A stretch of DNA of 64,000 nt from Filobasidium wieringae (Eukaryota; Basidiomycota; Tremellomycetes; Filobasidiales; Filobasidiaceae): positions 310,001 to 374,000 of the forward strand of contig BCIV01000017.1 in the NCBI GenBank assembly GCA_001600055.1, written 5' to 3'. The notes under the pieces were generated by a model. It searched no databases. It was not told the origin of the DNA and worked only from the letters and a program-made list of their open reading frames with translations. The first letter of the stretch is position 1. Every line of letters starts with the position of its first letter. The translations under genes were made by a program, and so were the position numbers. This document shows positions 12,896 to 28,911 of this stretch, one piece after another.

Positions 12896-15262
12896 TCAGT
12901 CGCTGTTCCTCTCGTTCCTGATGAGAAACCCATCGAAATAGCTGTCGACATCCTTCCATGAATCTGCGCCTAGCCTGATCGCCGTTCCCAAGAAACCATC
13001 AGGTCTGATCACTATCACGGCTCCACTCGACGTGTCCACTCCATAAGCCTCGTGCGCCTTTCGGAGCGGGTCGAAGTAAGCAATTCCGACAGGAGGCAGA
13101 CCTTGCAGAATCTCAGTTGTGCCTATATCGTGTCCCGCGATGATCGTTATGAAACGAAGTACGCGCTTGTACCTGTTAATTGATCCTTCTCGCGCCGAAT
13201 GCACGTAGAAGGCATGGTAGTTCCCCAAAGCTTGAGATTTAAAAGGATTCCCTGTCAGAACGATCACATGAAACTGAGCGTTGTTCTGAAAGACTGTATG
13301 CAACCTGATTGGGTCGTTTGTTCCCACTCGATGGACGGTCGAGTCCGGTAGTCGTTCCCCTGGGTTGATTGTGCAGATAGGCCAAGAAAGAGTAGCCTTG
13401 TTCATAACGCCATCTTTTTCTACGTTACTCGGTTGATGTTATTGCCCTCCCGAATCGAACAGATTGAATCAGGACCTACCATACCGAACGCCTAAGCCTA
13501 GCGTAAACATCTTGTTCTCCTCCTTCCCGATCCACTCCGCCAAGAGATCCTCTGCGCTCTCCTTTCTTTCTCTGCAGTCTGGAGGGATGAATCCGCTTAT
13601 TAAGGAGGAAATTCGTGTATCGTTGTCGATCACCTTCTGTGCGATCATCTTGCGCTCTTGGTCATAGGACCGGAGCATAAGGGAAGGGGAAGAGCTTCCA
13701 GTGAGAAAGAGGATTAATTTCCAGCAGAGGTTGATACTATCCTGGCAACCAGTATTGAGACCTTGAGCCGATCCGGACGAATGGGTATGACACGCGTCTC
13801 TAGAGCAGCCGAGATTTACGGGAATCACGGACGAGTCAGATCGGGAGACCCACAATCGTGAGGTACGAACTGAACTGACCCTGCGAGAATTATACGACCT
13901 TTTACGAATTCTTGTGCAATACACTGACCAATGCCCTAGATAAACTATGGAAGGTCAATTGGCTGTCTGCTGCATCGCAAAATTGCGAGTAATGACGAAC
14001 GTAAACGGTGAACCAATCCACTCTTTGAAAGTCCACCTCGAACGGTCTGAGCGCTAGTTTTGCCTCCTTGACAATTTCGTCTTCGGCAATGTCTGTTATT
14101 TGTTTGGTTCCAAAGCTCCGATTATGATCTTCAGGATCCGCCATATCCAGTCCCCACTTTTCCTGCAACGCCGAAGACAGTACGTAGCCGATTCTGGTTA
14201 GCTTGTTGTCTATCGGGCATAGGAGTATATGGCCATGCGACGGAGAAAGGTAACTATTGAGTGATCGAGATTTCGGAATATTGGACTGAATTTCAGCCTT
14301 TGAAGTTCACGAGATCAGTTGGTATGGTGTGGTCACATGACTTCGAAACGTCACTCACATCCATCCTGACCCACTTGCTGTTCGATCTGGTACCACGAAA
14401 CTCAATACCTGCTAACTTTCGAATCGCTGATCGACCCCCATCGGTTCCTATGACGTATTGCCTGATCTTGGCGAAAATTAGAGAGAAAAAGTTGTTTATT
14501 CTGCCATGAGATCAAGGCGCTCGCGCGGTTTTAGAAAAAGGTCAAAGACATACGCATTCATCTCCCACCTCTTTCCGTCTTTCTCACCCCACACGCTGAC
14601 TTTTTCTTCGTTTTTTGTCATCCCATTCATCTCGTGTCCCTCAAATACATTTGCCCCATAGTCATTCAGTAGCTTCGAGCGGATCACTTTTTCTATGATA
14701 CCTTGACGGAGGTTCATGCAAAATGGAAAGGCTGTTCCACCTAGGTTGGACATCTTATGAGCGTAGGAGAGAAATGAAGGCATAGGGGCTGCTTCAGAAC
14801 TGCTTGAAGGTAACAAGCAGGTTATTGCGGGATGGAAGGAAGTCGAAGTGCTGCTTTCAATCAGTAAGCACGAAACAAGTTCTTAGGCGAAGTATACTCG
14901 CTCTTGGAAATTATATCCCGTCTCCGAGATGACCCCTCCAGCAGCGAACATATCGTCCATTAACCCCAACTGATCCCACAGCTCCAGGGTTCTTGGCCAA
15001 AGGGTACATGCTCGTCCGTATGGTTGCTGAGTCGATTTGCTTTCTTTGTCTGTCGAACCACGCCCAGGAGGCAATATCTGAGCTCTTGCGATTCAGAGCT
15101 TGGATAGAGCGTCGCGGACTGACCGATGATGATATAGTCGGACCAACCGAATTTTGACAGTTGAAAAGCTGTCAGAAGCCCTACCGGTCCAGCACCTACG
15201 ATCACAACAGCAGTCGATGAGGGTAGTATAGCCAGAGACGCAGTGGGAGTTACGTGTGGCAT
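12896..15262 (-). CDS. FAD-dependent phenol-hydroxylase-type monooxygenase
   Basis: A minus-strand gene from ATG 15262 (MPHVTPTAS) to the stop at 12896. The dinucleotide fold is VVIVGAGPVGLLTAFQLSK. The substrate-side motif includes GRACTLWPRTLELWDQLGL, followed by QYVIGTDGGRSAIRKLAG (the DG motif). After splicing, GRIILAGDACHTHSSGSAQG forms the GD motif that contacts FAD ribose. The C-terminal part (FHVIVLTGN ... ADSWKDVDSY) matches the thioredoxin-like tail of phenol 2-monooxygenases. Enzymes of this group hydroxylate aromatic rings with NADPH and O2. The exon 2/3 join is problematic: the frame meets a TAA near 14884-14886. The simplest fix is a GC-AG intron from 14901 to 14854 or 14803; a nonsense mutation is the alternative. 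It is divergent from the MFS transporter gene, suggesting a linked catabolic role. Confidence 0.82.
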
Positions 15263-16558
15263 GACTGCGAAACAGGAGTCAAGAACGGTAGTGAATCTCG
15301 TAAAAGTCAAAGCCTTTACAATACAACATGATATAACTACTTTAGTCGGGTTGATATGGGACTTCGGCTTTACTTCGGGCAGGGCAAGGCGTTTGGCCAA
15401 CTCCAAAGGCTGCAACCCCGACCGCGGACCTAGATGGAGAATCGAGGGCAATCTAGATGCAGTCGGTTCTGAAAGAAATCTCCTTTGGCTGATGAACCGA
15501 TACCATCAATTTGCTTCAACAGCGAGTAAACGACCTTCCGACTCGAGACCACACCACGTGAGACGTTATAATCAAAAGGGGTCAAACGACTCGAGTTTCA
15601 AAAAGACTCGGCGCCACGCGACTCGCGCGCGCTTAGTTAGGCGTGTTTCGAAAACCCTTTTGTTCTCACTTCACATCGCCTGGATGGGATATGTACGCAC
15701 AAAGAAGAACATAAAGGTTTGGTTTCGATGGGGACATGCTCGGATGTTTGAGGATCTTCTTTGTTTGTTTCGTTTCAGGGTGGTGTGCCACCAAGCGGTG
15801 AAATATGAGAACGCTTCGGTCGGGGTCGCGTTTAATGCCGAGGCGCGATGGTACGCTGGGCAGGCACAGCACACACAACTGGGCTGATTTAGCTTGGTTC
15901 TCATCAGTCTATCAGCCGGTGAGGTTTACTCTCTCTACGACGGACGATGAGAAAATCCAGGATGCTCGCTTAACATTACCTGCTCTCGATCCAAAGGACC
16001 TTACAGAAACGATCTTCTATCCCTTACCGATCGGTTAATCGACATCACGCAACAAGCCTGCCATCAAAGAAAACCTTTGATAGAAATCTCGTGGTGCTGA
16101 GTCGTCACGCACAGATGGCGAACAGAAGATCGTCCTTGGCCGTGCGATGAAAGGAAGTACGACCAAGTGAAACATCCCTTCCAGACATTTTGCGGTCTCG
16201 GTCGTTTAGTGGAGTCACCGTTCACCATAATGAAGCGTTCGGTGATTGACCGATCTGATTCGAGCGGCAAACCGATCATTGCTGACTTGCGGTTGGGATT
16301 GACTGCGGCTTGGTCCTGATTAGAAGCCTTCAAGGTGAAACAGCCTTTCCTGATGTTCAAACTTAGCGCGTGATGCCTGATGAGCTTGTTTTTCGCCATC
16401 TATAGCGAAATTGTTGGATGGGATTTGCAGGTATATAACGTGGACCGATCAGAATGATTCCCACTTACCAACATATCGCCACTCTCTCTTCCCTAGGCCT
16501 CCCCTCACCCACTCTCTTTCATTGCCATACACGTACACCTACATCTTGACCCTACATA
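15263..16558. promoter_or_regulatory. 1.3 kb divergent promoter, monooxygenase and MFS genes
   Basis: No gene is supported here; a 214-codon plus-strand frame (15243-15887) has no domain and uses a frame opposite the monooxygenase exon. The region holds a CACGTG box at 15555-15560 and a TATATAA box at 16432-16438, about 120 bp before the transporter ATG. The leader just before that ATG is CT-rich. The unusual length for this compact genome suits regulated expression, which is inference. Confidence 0.5.
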
Positions 16559-18784
16559 ATGACTACCCTCCAGCCTCATTCCGCTGCAACCTCTTCCTTC
16601 GATAACACTCAGCCTCATCATTCCGCCACACCGGCTACCATGCTTACGACTGAGCGCGACGAAAAAGATTCTCTTCCCACGAAGGAGGACCACGATCTGA
16701 CGCCTCCCGTTAACTCATTGGAACCACACGGAGAGGAAGATGAGTACAGAGAATATTTGACTCTCCACGAGAGGTTCCACGGGAGCAAGGAGTGGAGCAA
16801 TACTTTAAGGAAAATCGACGTGAGGCTTGATCCTTAGAGCGCAGTGTTCGCTGAGAAGATAGAAACTTATGACCATAACAAGACAGTTGCGATTGCTTCC
16901 GCCTCTTGCGATCACTTACCTCCTCGCTTTCCTGGACCGGTAAGCTTATGCTTGCGGATTTTGAAGGCGCAGAGCTGATATTTTGGCGTATGGTGTTTCG
17001 ACCGTTTCAGTGGAAACGTCGGAAATGCCAAAGTCGCAGGAATGCTGAAAGACGTTCCCATGACTGATGCCATCTACAACACTGGTATGTACACCCTCAT
17101 ACTCGCTACTCATTGGCGATACTAGTGCAACACAGACTGACCATATCATGTCCATGGTATAGGTCTGGCGGCCTTTTTCATGCTTTATGTTCTCGCTGAA
17201 ATCCCATCCCAGTACATCCTCAAGCGGTTGGGCGCTAAGACCTGGTTAAGCGCGATGTTGTTTTCTTGTGGTGTTGGTCAGTAGTGGTCGCCGCTCTCAG
17301 ATGGGCATGTGATCTGACGTCTGGGGTCGTCCAGTCATGGCTGCGGCTGCAGCAATCAAAACCGGAGCTGGTTTCATTATTTTCCGTCTTTTCCTCGGTC
17401 TTTGTGAAGCTGGTCTTATGCCCGGAATCAACTTCGTTCTGGGAACCTGGTACACTCGAGAAGGTACGTTCTGTTATTCCCGAAGACGATGGACATCGCG
17501 GACTGAAACGCTTACACGTGCGGTTCGTCAGAATTGGGAAGGAGGACTGCTATTTTCTTCGGGTCTGCTAGTGTAGCCGGAGCTTTTAGTGGTATTCTCG
17601 CTTTCGGGTTGACTCATTTGAACGGTAAACACGGTATTGCCGGCTGGAGGCAAGTTCAGTTCAGTCTGTGACTGTGATCTTGTTCTAACTCTTACACCGA
17701 ACTCGCGCGCGCTACAGATGGATCTTCTTGGTTGAAGGAATTATCACGGCCGGAGTTGGACTTCTCGGCCCTCTCCTGTACATCGGTCTCCCCAAGGACA
17801 AACACGTTTGGTTGACGCACGAGGAGAAGAGATATTTGATGCTCAGGCAGGTCTACGCCGACGGTTCTAGCGTAAGGAGAAGCCAAGGGAACGGAATCAA
17901 GCTCGTCAAGGAAGTTGCGAAGAAATGGCACATCTGGCCCCAGGCTATCATCTACTTCACTCATTCCATGTTGGGTTAGTCCAGAGCGATATTCTCCCCT
18001 CATTGGATGAGATACTAATGCGTACCATGCTACCAGGATACTCGATCACTTTCACCCTTCCTGTCATCGTTAAAGCTCTCAACTTCAGCACTTACGAGTC
18101 ATTCCTCATTCCAGTTCCCATTTACTTCGGTGCTTGCGCATGGACCATCTTGAACGCTCACGTCAGTGACAAGAGAAAGAGACGAGGTCAACACATCATC
18201 TTGCCTTTCCTTTTGTGTATCCTCGGACTGGTCTTCACGTTTGCTGGAAGAGCCCGTAAGACCCTGGTCGGGCTGACAATGACTGGTTTAGTGTAAGTCG
18301 ATTCACATTTGCTGAGTTCATGAAGCGCTGGCAAACTTACAATCCGCCTATTTCATGATAGGTTCATCGTCTTCGGAGCTTACTCGGCTACTCCTCCTTC
18401 CCTTGCTTGGGTTGGTTCTAACTTCACTGAGCCTCACAAGCATGTCGCTCTTGGATTCCAGATTGGGTTCGGAAGTTTGGGAGGATTGACTGGTTCTTTC
18501 ATCTACCTTGTCAAAGAGTCTCCATACTACAACACCGGTATGCCAAATATTCCCACGCTTCATCCCCGAGTGATGTAGCTGATACCTCAATTCTCCTAGG
18601 TTACGGAGTCTCGCTATCTATGGCTACAGTTGCCATCCTCTGCTGTATCCTTCTGATAGTCGGATACAAACGTGTGAATCGCAAGCGTGACGCGCTTACC
18701 AAGGAACAGATCGAACAGAACTGGAGCGAGACTGATTTAGCTCACGCCGGGGATGGGTCACCTCACTTCCGTTACTGGCAGTAG
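16559..18784 (+). CDS. MFS anion:cation symporter (Dal5/allantoate permease-like)
   Basis: The multi-exon gene starts at ATG 16559 (MTTLQPHSAATSS) and stops at 18784. A cytosolic acidic N-terminus precedes about 12 membrane segments. Family landmarks are LPPLAITYLLAFLDRGNVGNA in helix 1, FMLYVLAEIPSQYILKRLG, FRLFLGLCEAGLMPGINFVL, a TWYTREELGRRTAIF loop, and GWRWIFLVEG. These are typical of the fungal anion:cation symporter family, which imports organic acids such as allantoate, nicotinate or aromatic acids; the substrate cannot be read from sequence. One intron (17650-17717) uses a GC donor (AG/GCAAGT), and its removal gives the conserved GWRWIF. The divergent neighbour is an aromatic-type monooxygenase, so an aromatic or heterocyclic acid is a reasonable guess. 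Confidence 0.9.
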
Positions 18785-19219
18785 AGATAGAAAAAGGGTA
18801 AGGAAGAGGAGGCGAGGGTATGGTAAATGAGCTATTCTCCTAAACGAAAATAGCGGTTGGCTTGGGTTATTCGGGGATCGTGGGATCAAACTTCATAGCT
18901 TACAAACTATGATAGACTACGATGTGATGACTACTTAATTATGATATCCTTATACGCGTCACTTCTTTCTTTCGACGTGAAGGCCGGTATCGCGAAGGCT
19001 GATGTGCCTCGATTCTGCTTATCATGAGGTCTTAAAGGCTATGACGCTCGATGGACAAAGGAAGATTTCCTCAAAGGGGTGTAAGCGATCGGATGATACC
19101 TTTTGTGATCATTCAAAGGGAACAAGGGCTACATATAAAGGCCTATAAGTTTGATTTCGTGGATTGGTCAGGCGGTGCATCGGTCTCTGCAGCCCAAAAA
19201 ACACATTATCTCGACCGAG
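18785..19219. other. Intergenic region with TATA box before the 19.2 kb gene
   Basis: This is the 3' flank of the MFS gene and the promoter of the next gene. A TATAAA lies at 19134-19139, about 80 bp before the proposed start codon at 19220. Nothing else is recognised. Confidence 0.4.
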
Positions 19220-20078
19220 ATGGATTATCGCCACCCGAATACCGCCGATAGTTTTGGCTCGCTGCCCCCACAACTAGCACAGTATTATCAGGACGACCCA
19301 AGAGAACGTTCGTTCAAACATGAACCTCGTCACCATACTGCTCCTCACCCTCATCGGTCTATCCTGAAGAAGCGCGTGAATCGCGACAACGATGCGTTGT
19401 ACGTCCCATCATACTGGGAACAGCAGCACGGAGATGTGGGCGCGCCCCAAGGACCTATGGCCCAGTATCCATCTCGGTTTGTCTATCCTTCGCAGATATC
19501 GCATAGTTCGCCCTTCCACACTCTCCCTATGCAACAATCCCTTTCAGCTCTCCCCCCCGCTCTTCACGCCTGTTACTACCACAATCCAGGATCTATCCGG
19601 CCAAACAATCTGATGAACAACCAGGGCTACGCGCATCTTCCACTAGACCGTAATGACTATCATAACATGATGCATGCAAGCCATAATCCGGTAGAAGCGA
19701 ACGCACCTGGCACAATGAAGACGATGGGAGAGGTTGATCAAGCTGCAGGTGCAGGCCGAGGGTATGCGTATGGTATGCCTCAGTATGGCCCCGTAAGTAT
19801 AAAACTCCTCTGCGATGAGTCGTCAGCACAAGCTAATTTTAGGCTTTCATACAGTTCCCATTCCGACCTGAAGGTTGTGAAATGCTCAACAAGTAAGTAG
19901 CGCTTGCATGGACAATAACGAAAAGGAGAAGGTAAGCTGACCAAAGCTTGATTTTCCAGGCTCAACCCCTATGGTACGTCATAGCAGCTTGTAGTTGGAG
20001 AAAGATCTCCGATTGGCTGACATTACATAATGCTAAGGTCGTGGTTACCCCTACGGATTCTACAAGACCGTACTGTAA
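19220..20078 (+). CDS. Small low-complexity protein of unknown function
   Basis: ATG 19220 opens MDYRHPNTADSFGSLPPQLA; the first exon runs to about 19793. Three further exons join in phase: AFIQFPFRPEGCEMLN, then a 14-nt exon encoding LNPY, then GRGYPYGFYKTVL and the stop at 20076-20078. The protein is about 220 residues, rich in His, Pro, Tyr, Asn and Gln, with no domain or membrane segment visible. I do not recognise it. The conserved-looking aromatic C-terminus and clean GT-AG introns support a real gene, and a TATAAA box stands about 80 bp upstream. It is convergent with PEX1, with about 195 bp between stop codons. Confidence 0.62.
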
Positions 20079-20273
20079 TGATATAGTGCGAATGCCTCGC
20101 GTGCGGTGGTGAACGCAAGTGCTGAAATTCATGTACATTGTGTACAACTCTGATGTATGGCCTGTTACGCTCCTGTATTTGCTCCTTGTAAGGGTCAAAA
20201 TGAAAGCCCTATATGCTATGTGATTGTATCAATGCGATGTATTGTTGTAATAGTGATTATAGCCAGGTCTGTT

Positions 20274-24757
<4,484 letters not shown>

Positions 24758-24893
24758 GGTGTCTGACTATCTGAACTCTCGGTCGAGAAGAGCGAGTTGC
24801 GACTCGAAGTTAAGGAACGAATGAGCATATTCACTCGAATGAACATTCGACCTGACCACCCGGCAAGTCGTAACCGGTAACTCCTCTTACGTG

Positions 24894-24980
24894 ATGGTTC
24901 GTCACGTGATGTCGTTATCCACGATCAAGCCGTCTTTACACGTCATCTATCTCGCGAGCGCAGGCTTATCACCGGGCTAG
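24894..24980 (+). other. Upstream open reading frame candidate (28 codons)
   Basis: ATG 24894 opens MVRHVMSLSTIKPS and ends at a TAG at 24978-24980. If the bZIP transcript begins this far upstream, the frame would precede the proposed bZIP start at 25024. Short upstream frames control translation of Gcn4-type bZIP mRNAs. Transcription here is not known. Confidence 0.3.
24902..24909. promoter_or_regulatory. TCACGTGA palindrome between PEX1 and the bZIP gene
   Basis: This is the third copy of the perfect E-box 8-mer, about 145 bp upstream of the PEX1 start and 115 bp upstream of the proposed bZIP start at 25024. It falls within a short upstream open frame (24894-24980). A regulatory function is inferred. 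Confidence 0.5.
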
Positions 24981-25023
24981 TCACGCCCAACGCGATCGAG
25001 TCATTCTAGCTCGGAACCGAACG

Positions 25024-27805
25024 ATGCCCGCTCGACTCGGTCAACCCCGAACACCGTGCCATCCGTTGTTTGCGCATGTATACATCCAACCTCTTTGACC
25101 AGGATCGTTGACTAGGACGTCCATCTCCCTCTCTCTCTCTCTCTTTCCTCATCCATCCCCTACAGTCGAGTCAGAAGCGACTCACTTTCCCTTTCCCATC
25201 GGGCCTGAACGTTTCGTTGACTACCAAACGAACGCTCGGCTTCACCCCGTCCGCGACCTTCGTTTCCACGACCCAACTCCAGAGGCCCCTGCGACCTCCC
25301 CGGGCCTTCCAAATCCCCCCTTTCAGATCTAGGAGATTTCCCCCCAACTCGTCAACGACTTTACATTTCTCGGTTCAGACCCTCCGTCTACTACAAGACG
25401 AGAACACCCGTACCTCTCTGAGGAACAGATAGGACAGCTTTACGACAGTTACTCAGGACAGGATGAACGGCGGCATAACATACGCGACATCTGTGTGCAG
25501 GACTCAGCAACTTATACGGTTCAAGATGGAAGGTTAGTCCTGGCTCTCTCTCTCTCTGTGTTTGATCCTTTCCCTATGCCTATGCCCCGGCTCCCCTATA
25601 CTCGTACACTCGTATCCGGAACCAAACCCCTCTCTCATCCCTCACGACGCTCGTCTATCGTTATCTCGCGCGTATCTGAACGTTAGCGCTGACCAATCAA
25701 TCTTGACCGTTTTTTCCATTCGCGCTTTCTCTTGGTTCATCTGACGTTTGTACGGATATACTCGACATCATCAACGCCGCCAATGTTACCGTCACTACTG
25801 CTTCTACCTTGACTACTCTACCTACTCGCCTACTACTACTGCTACACTGCCACTACTGCTACCACCTGACTGACATGCCAGGCCCCACCTGCTAACCAGC
25901 GGACACCCGCGTCACCAACCCCAGCACGATGATTCCTTAAAAAAGGAACCCCCTCTCCCCTCATCTTCCAAAGATGTCAACCCCAACCACCCCTCCTCTA
26001 ACAGATACACGTTAGATCAGTTACTCACCTTGGATTACCTTGGATTGGATTTTAAATCGCTCGATTCGAAAGAACAAAACACTTTTACCACCACAAACAC
26101 TTCTACCACTACGAAAAACGACGCTTCGGCTCGATATACTTTCAGTCAAAATGGGTTCCCCACTATACTTCCAGATACAACAACAACAAGAACAACAACA
26201 ACAGCAACAGACCGAACAGGTTCAATCGAACGGACAACGACAACAACAACAGCTCGACAGTCTACCCCAAGACCACCCAGTTTACTACCTACCACTCTCC
26301 CTCCCCCTCCTTTACTCAGTAAACGAGCTCAACCACCAACCAAACCCGCGCAAAGCAAACGACCAGCGAGGAAATCAGGAATGGATTTCGAACAGTTGTT
26401 TGAAGGGATCGACCTCCCCGCGACTATTCCCACGGGAGGATTAGGCGGGGACGAAGGGAAGAAGCGGATGACGGTCGGGATGGATAACGTTGATGCGGGG
26501 GATGCGACCAATATGATGGATGAACAGGCGTTGATGATGATGATGTTGTTGCAACAGGCGGGTGGGATGAACGCGCCCGCTCACGCCACGATGAACACGA
26601 TGGAGGAGAACGCCAAGACGGACGAGGGGATGGAAGATTACTCGGCGTTCTTCAATTTCGGAGCGAACGAGGTCGTCCCGGAAAAACAATCGGACGGGTT
26701 CGACCTGAACTCCATCCTCGGATCTACCTATTCGAGCACCGTACAGAACACTCCTCTGATCGGATCGAGCTCCACCTCCCTCTATACCTCCTTCTCCACA
26801 CCCGCTCTGGTTCCTTCTTCCACAGCCACCCAGCTACACTCGGATTTCGATGATGTCGAAAACGCTTCACCCGCCGGACCCTTGTTCCCCAGTTTCTCGA
26901 GGATCGCTTCTTCCTCCACCCAAACCGGGTTGGGCAAGATGGCTTCCCCGGTCATGATGGGTGGATACCATGGGTTTGGGGCCGAACCGGCTTTCGAGGA
27001 TGTCAGCCTCGAAGAAGGAGGGTTGTTTGGGTTGCCCTTGTTCGGAGGGATCCCTTCCGAACAACAACAACAATCGGAACAGACCGCCAGGGTACAGCAG
27101 CAGCAGCAGCAGCAGCAACAGCGCGGGCAGGACTTTGGATCGGAACCGAGGACGGCTTCTCCCAAGGAAATGTTCTTGCCCGTTACCAACACGCCCGGGA
27201 CGACTCTCACCGCGCTCCCTAGTCACTTGATGAGGACCGGATCCCTAGAGAGCTTGGGCTCTATCACGCCCCCTTCCCCACTCGTCGAACTCGATGGTGA
27301 CTTTCAGGAGAGCGAGGCCGGGAAATCTAGGAAACCTAGCTTGAACCCCGTCACTGCTGCCGGAGGGGGAAAGAAGAAGAAACCCTACGGTCCTACGGGA
27401 ACTAGAAGGTCTTCCCGTCCCTTGCTCGATGCCGACGCGCCGACCATGAGTAAATCCTACGTCGCTCCCGGAGCGACCACCCGGAAACTCATCCCCGCCG
27501 GGTTTCAGAAGAAGCTCAAGCTCAAGGCGGATGAGGTTGGGGATGGGATCATCCCCGAGACGATGGAGGATCAAGCTCAGCAGGGTCTCTTGGACGAGAT
27601 CGAGGTCAAGAGGAGGAGGAATTGCGTGGCCGCTAGGGAGAGTAGGAGGAGGAAGATGGAGTACCAGAACGGGCTCAAGGATGAGATCAGAGCCTACAGG
27701 GCTTGGGTGGAGGAGATGCAGGCAAAGTTGAGCGCCGTAGGGATGGGTCATCTCGTTCTCGAAATGAGCTCGCCAGTACCGGAAGCTATGGACCTGGACG
27801 AGTGA
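25024..27805 (+). CDS. bZIP transcription factor with short zipper
   Basis: The large last exon (25882-27805) ends in a bZIP domain: KRRRNCVAARESRRRK has the N-x2-AA-x2-SR signature, followed by LKDEIRAYRAWVEEMQAKL, a weak zipper of only two or three heptads. An internal exon, 25333-25532, joins it in phase (AG+G at 25532/25882) and encodes DFTFLGSDPPSTTRREHPYL and SEEQIGQLYDSY. That exon has no ATG, so the start must come from an upstream exon; ATG 25024 with donor GTATAC at 25078 fits in phase but is tentative. The body is rich in Thr, Asn and Gln with a poly-Gln run. A Gcn4-like stress or amino-acid regulator is possible, but the zipper does not prove it. Part of the last exon could be mistaken for a TTG start at 26030. 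Confidence 0.8.
25128..25145 (+). repeat. CT microsatellite
   Basis: A run of CT dinucleotides lies in the presumed first intron or leader of the bZIP gene. A second, shorter CT run occurs near 25545-25558 in the next intron. Confidence 0.7.
27095..27122 (+). repeat. CAG repeat encoding poly-Gln
   Basis: About seven CAG units followed by CAACAG encode nine consecutive Gln residues in the bZIP protein. A second Gln run (QQQQQ) lies just upstream at about 27061. Confidence 0.8.
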
Positions 27806-28911
27806 TCGATACGTCTGGATCGACTCGCCAAGGGAAACAATCATCATCATCAAACATCATCAAAGACCTTGAATCATCATGAAGAAGGGCACCATTTCAG
27901 GGTACATCCAACACCTTGTCAATCGTTATCACAACCAAACCAAAAAGACGCAAATCGCGTCGACCCGTTTTCTTCTCGGATCCTTCTCTCTTTCTCTCTC
28001 GGAATCGTATCGGTCAATCTATCCTTTCTCGCTCAATCGTGGCTCTCAAAAGAAAACTATATAAAAAAATCACCAAAAAAAGGAATCAATCAATCTCTCC
28101 CTCTCTCGTAGTAACTGGAAAACTCTCGCTGTAGTCCTAGTCCAGTACCGTTTTGTTGATCTCTCGATCGTCTCTGAACTGTCTTGTTATGTCGTGGTTA
28201 TCTTTATCAAATTTGATTTTCTTTCATCGTACGCTTGTGGCATGTAGCAGCCACTTAAAACAGACGGGACTATGTTTCACCCAACGTTCCGTACTGGTGG
28301 ATAGCCGTGCTTGCGGCTGAGCCCCCCAGGATCTTCATCGACGATACCGACGAACCAAGTTCCAATAAACCAATTTCCAGCAACGACACTCGTCGTTGAA
28401 GGATAAGGATGAGTCATTGCAGGATAACGACATGTCTTTCTTTGTGCTCATGAAGGCCGTTTGGCTCGGGCCCGAGTCAAGCCAAGTAAGTTTCAACCCG
28501 GAATCAAGCCAAGTGTGCATGGCACACCGGTCAAAGAAGCGGAATCTCTGAAAGCTCAAATCAAAGGGTTGGATTTGGGGCAGAGGCGGATGCAGTGTTG
28601 GTATTAGCAAGAGTTGGATAGATTGCAATGATTTTCGTATGGGCAGAGGTATAGCACCTCCTGGCAACACGCTGAATCACACCCATGTTCAACCCTATTT
28701 AGGTGAAATGTGAAGACACTACGGGTCAAGAGGTTGGCAATGAGTTTCACAGCACACCAGGAAAGCAACGAGGCGTGGTCTTCGAGACCGTTGACAACTT
28801 CTCCGCTGGAAACGAGGACCGCGAGAACATGGTCGTCAGGTATATGCAATGATACAAGCATTGACAGGCGAATACAACGGGTACACCATTACAGATTCTC
28901 GATTCTATAGC
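27806..28911. other. 1.1 kb intergenic region between bZIP gene and POL3
   Basis: This lies between two convergent genes. It holds an ATC-rich tract just after the bZIP stop, A-rich sequence near 28060-28085, and an imperfect direct repeat of TCAAGCCAAGT (about 28474 and 28502). A 47-codon plus-strand stretch near 28710-28850 follows a TTTAG acceptor-like site but has no domain. No gene can be supported. Confidence 0.4.

Noticed and set aside
15243..15887. 214-codon plus-strand frame
   Set aside because: It overlaps the monooxygenase first exon and promoter, shows no domain and starts outside any clear transcript.
27245..27853. 202-codon minus-strand open frame
   Set aside because: It lies antisense to the bZIP last exon and its sequence mirrors the biased codon use of that gene; it has no domain.
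28474..28515. Direct repeat of TCAAGCCAAGT as a possible mobile-element end
   Set aside because: Only two imperfect copies, no inverted termini and no transposase frame nearby.
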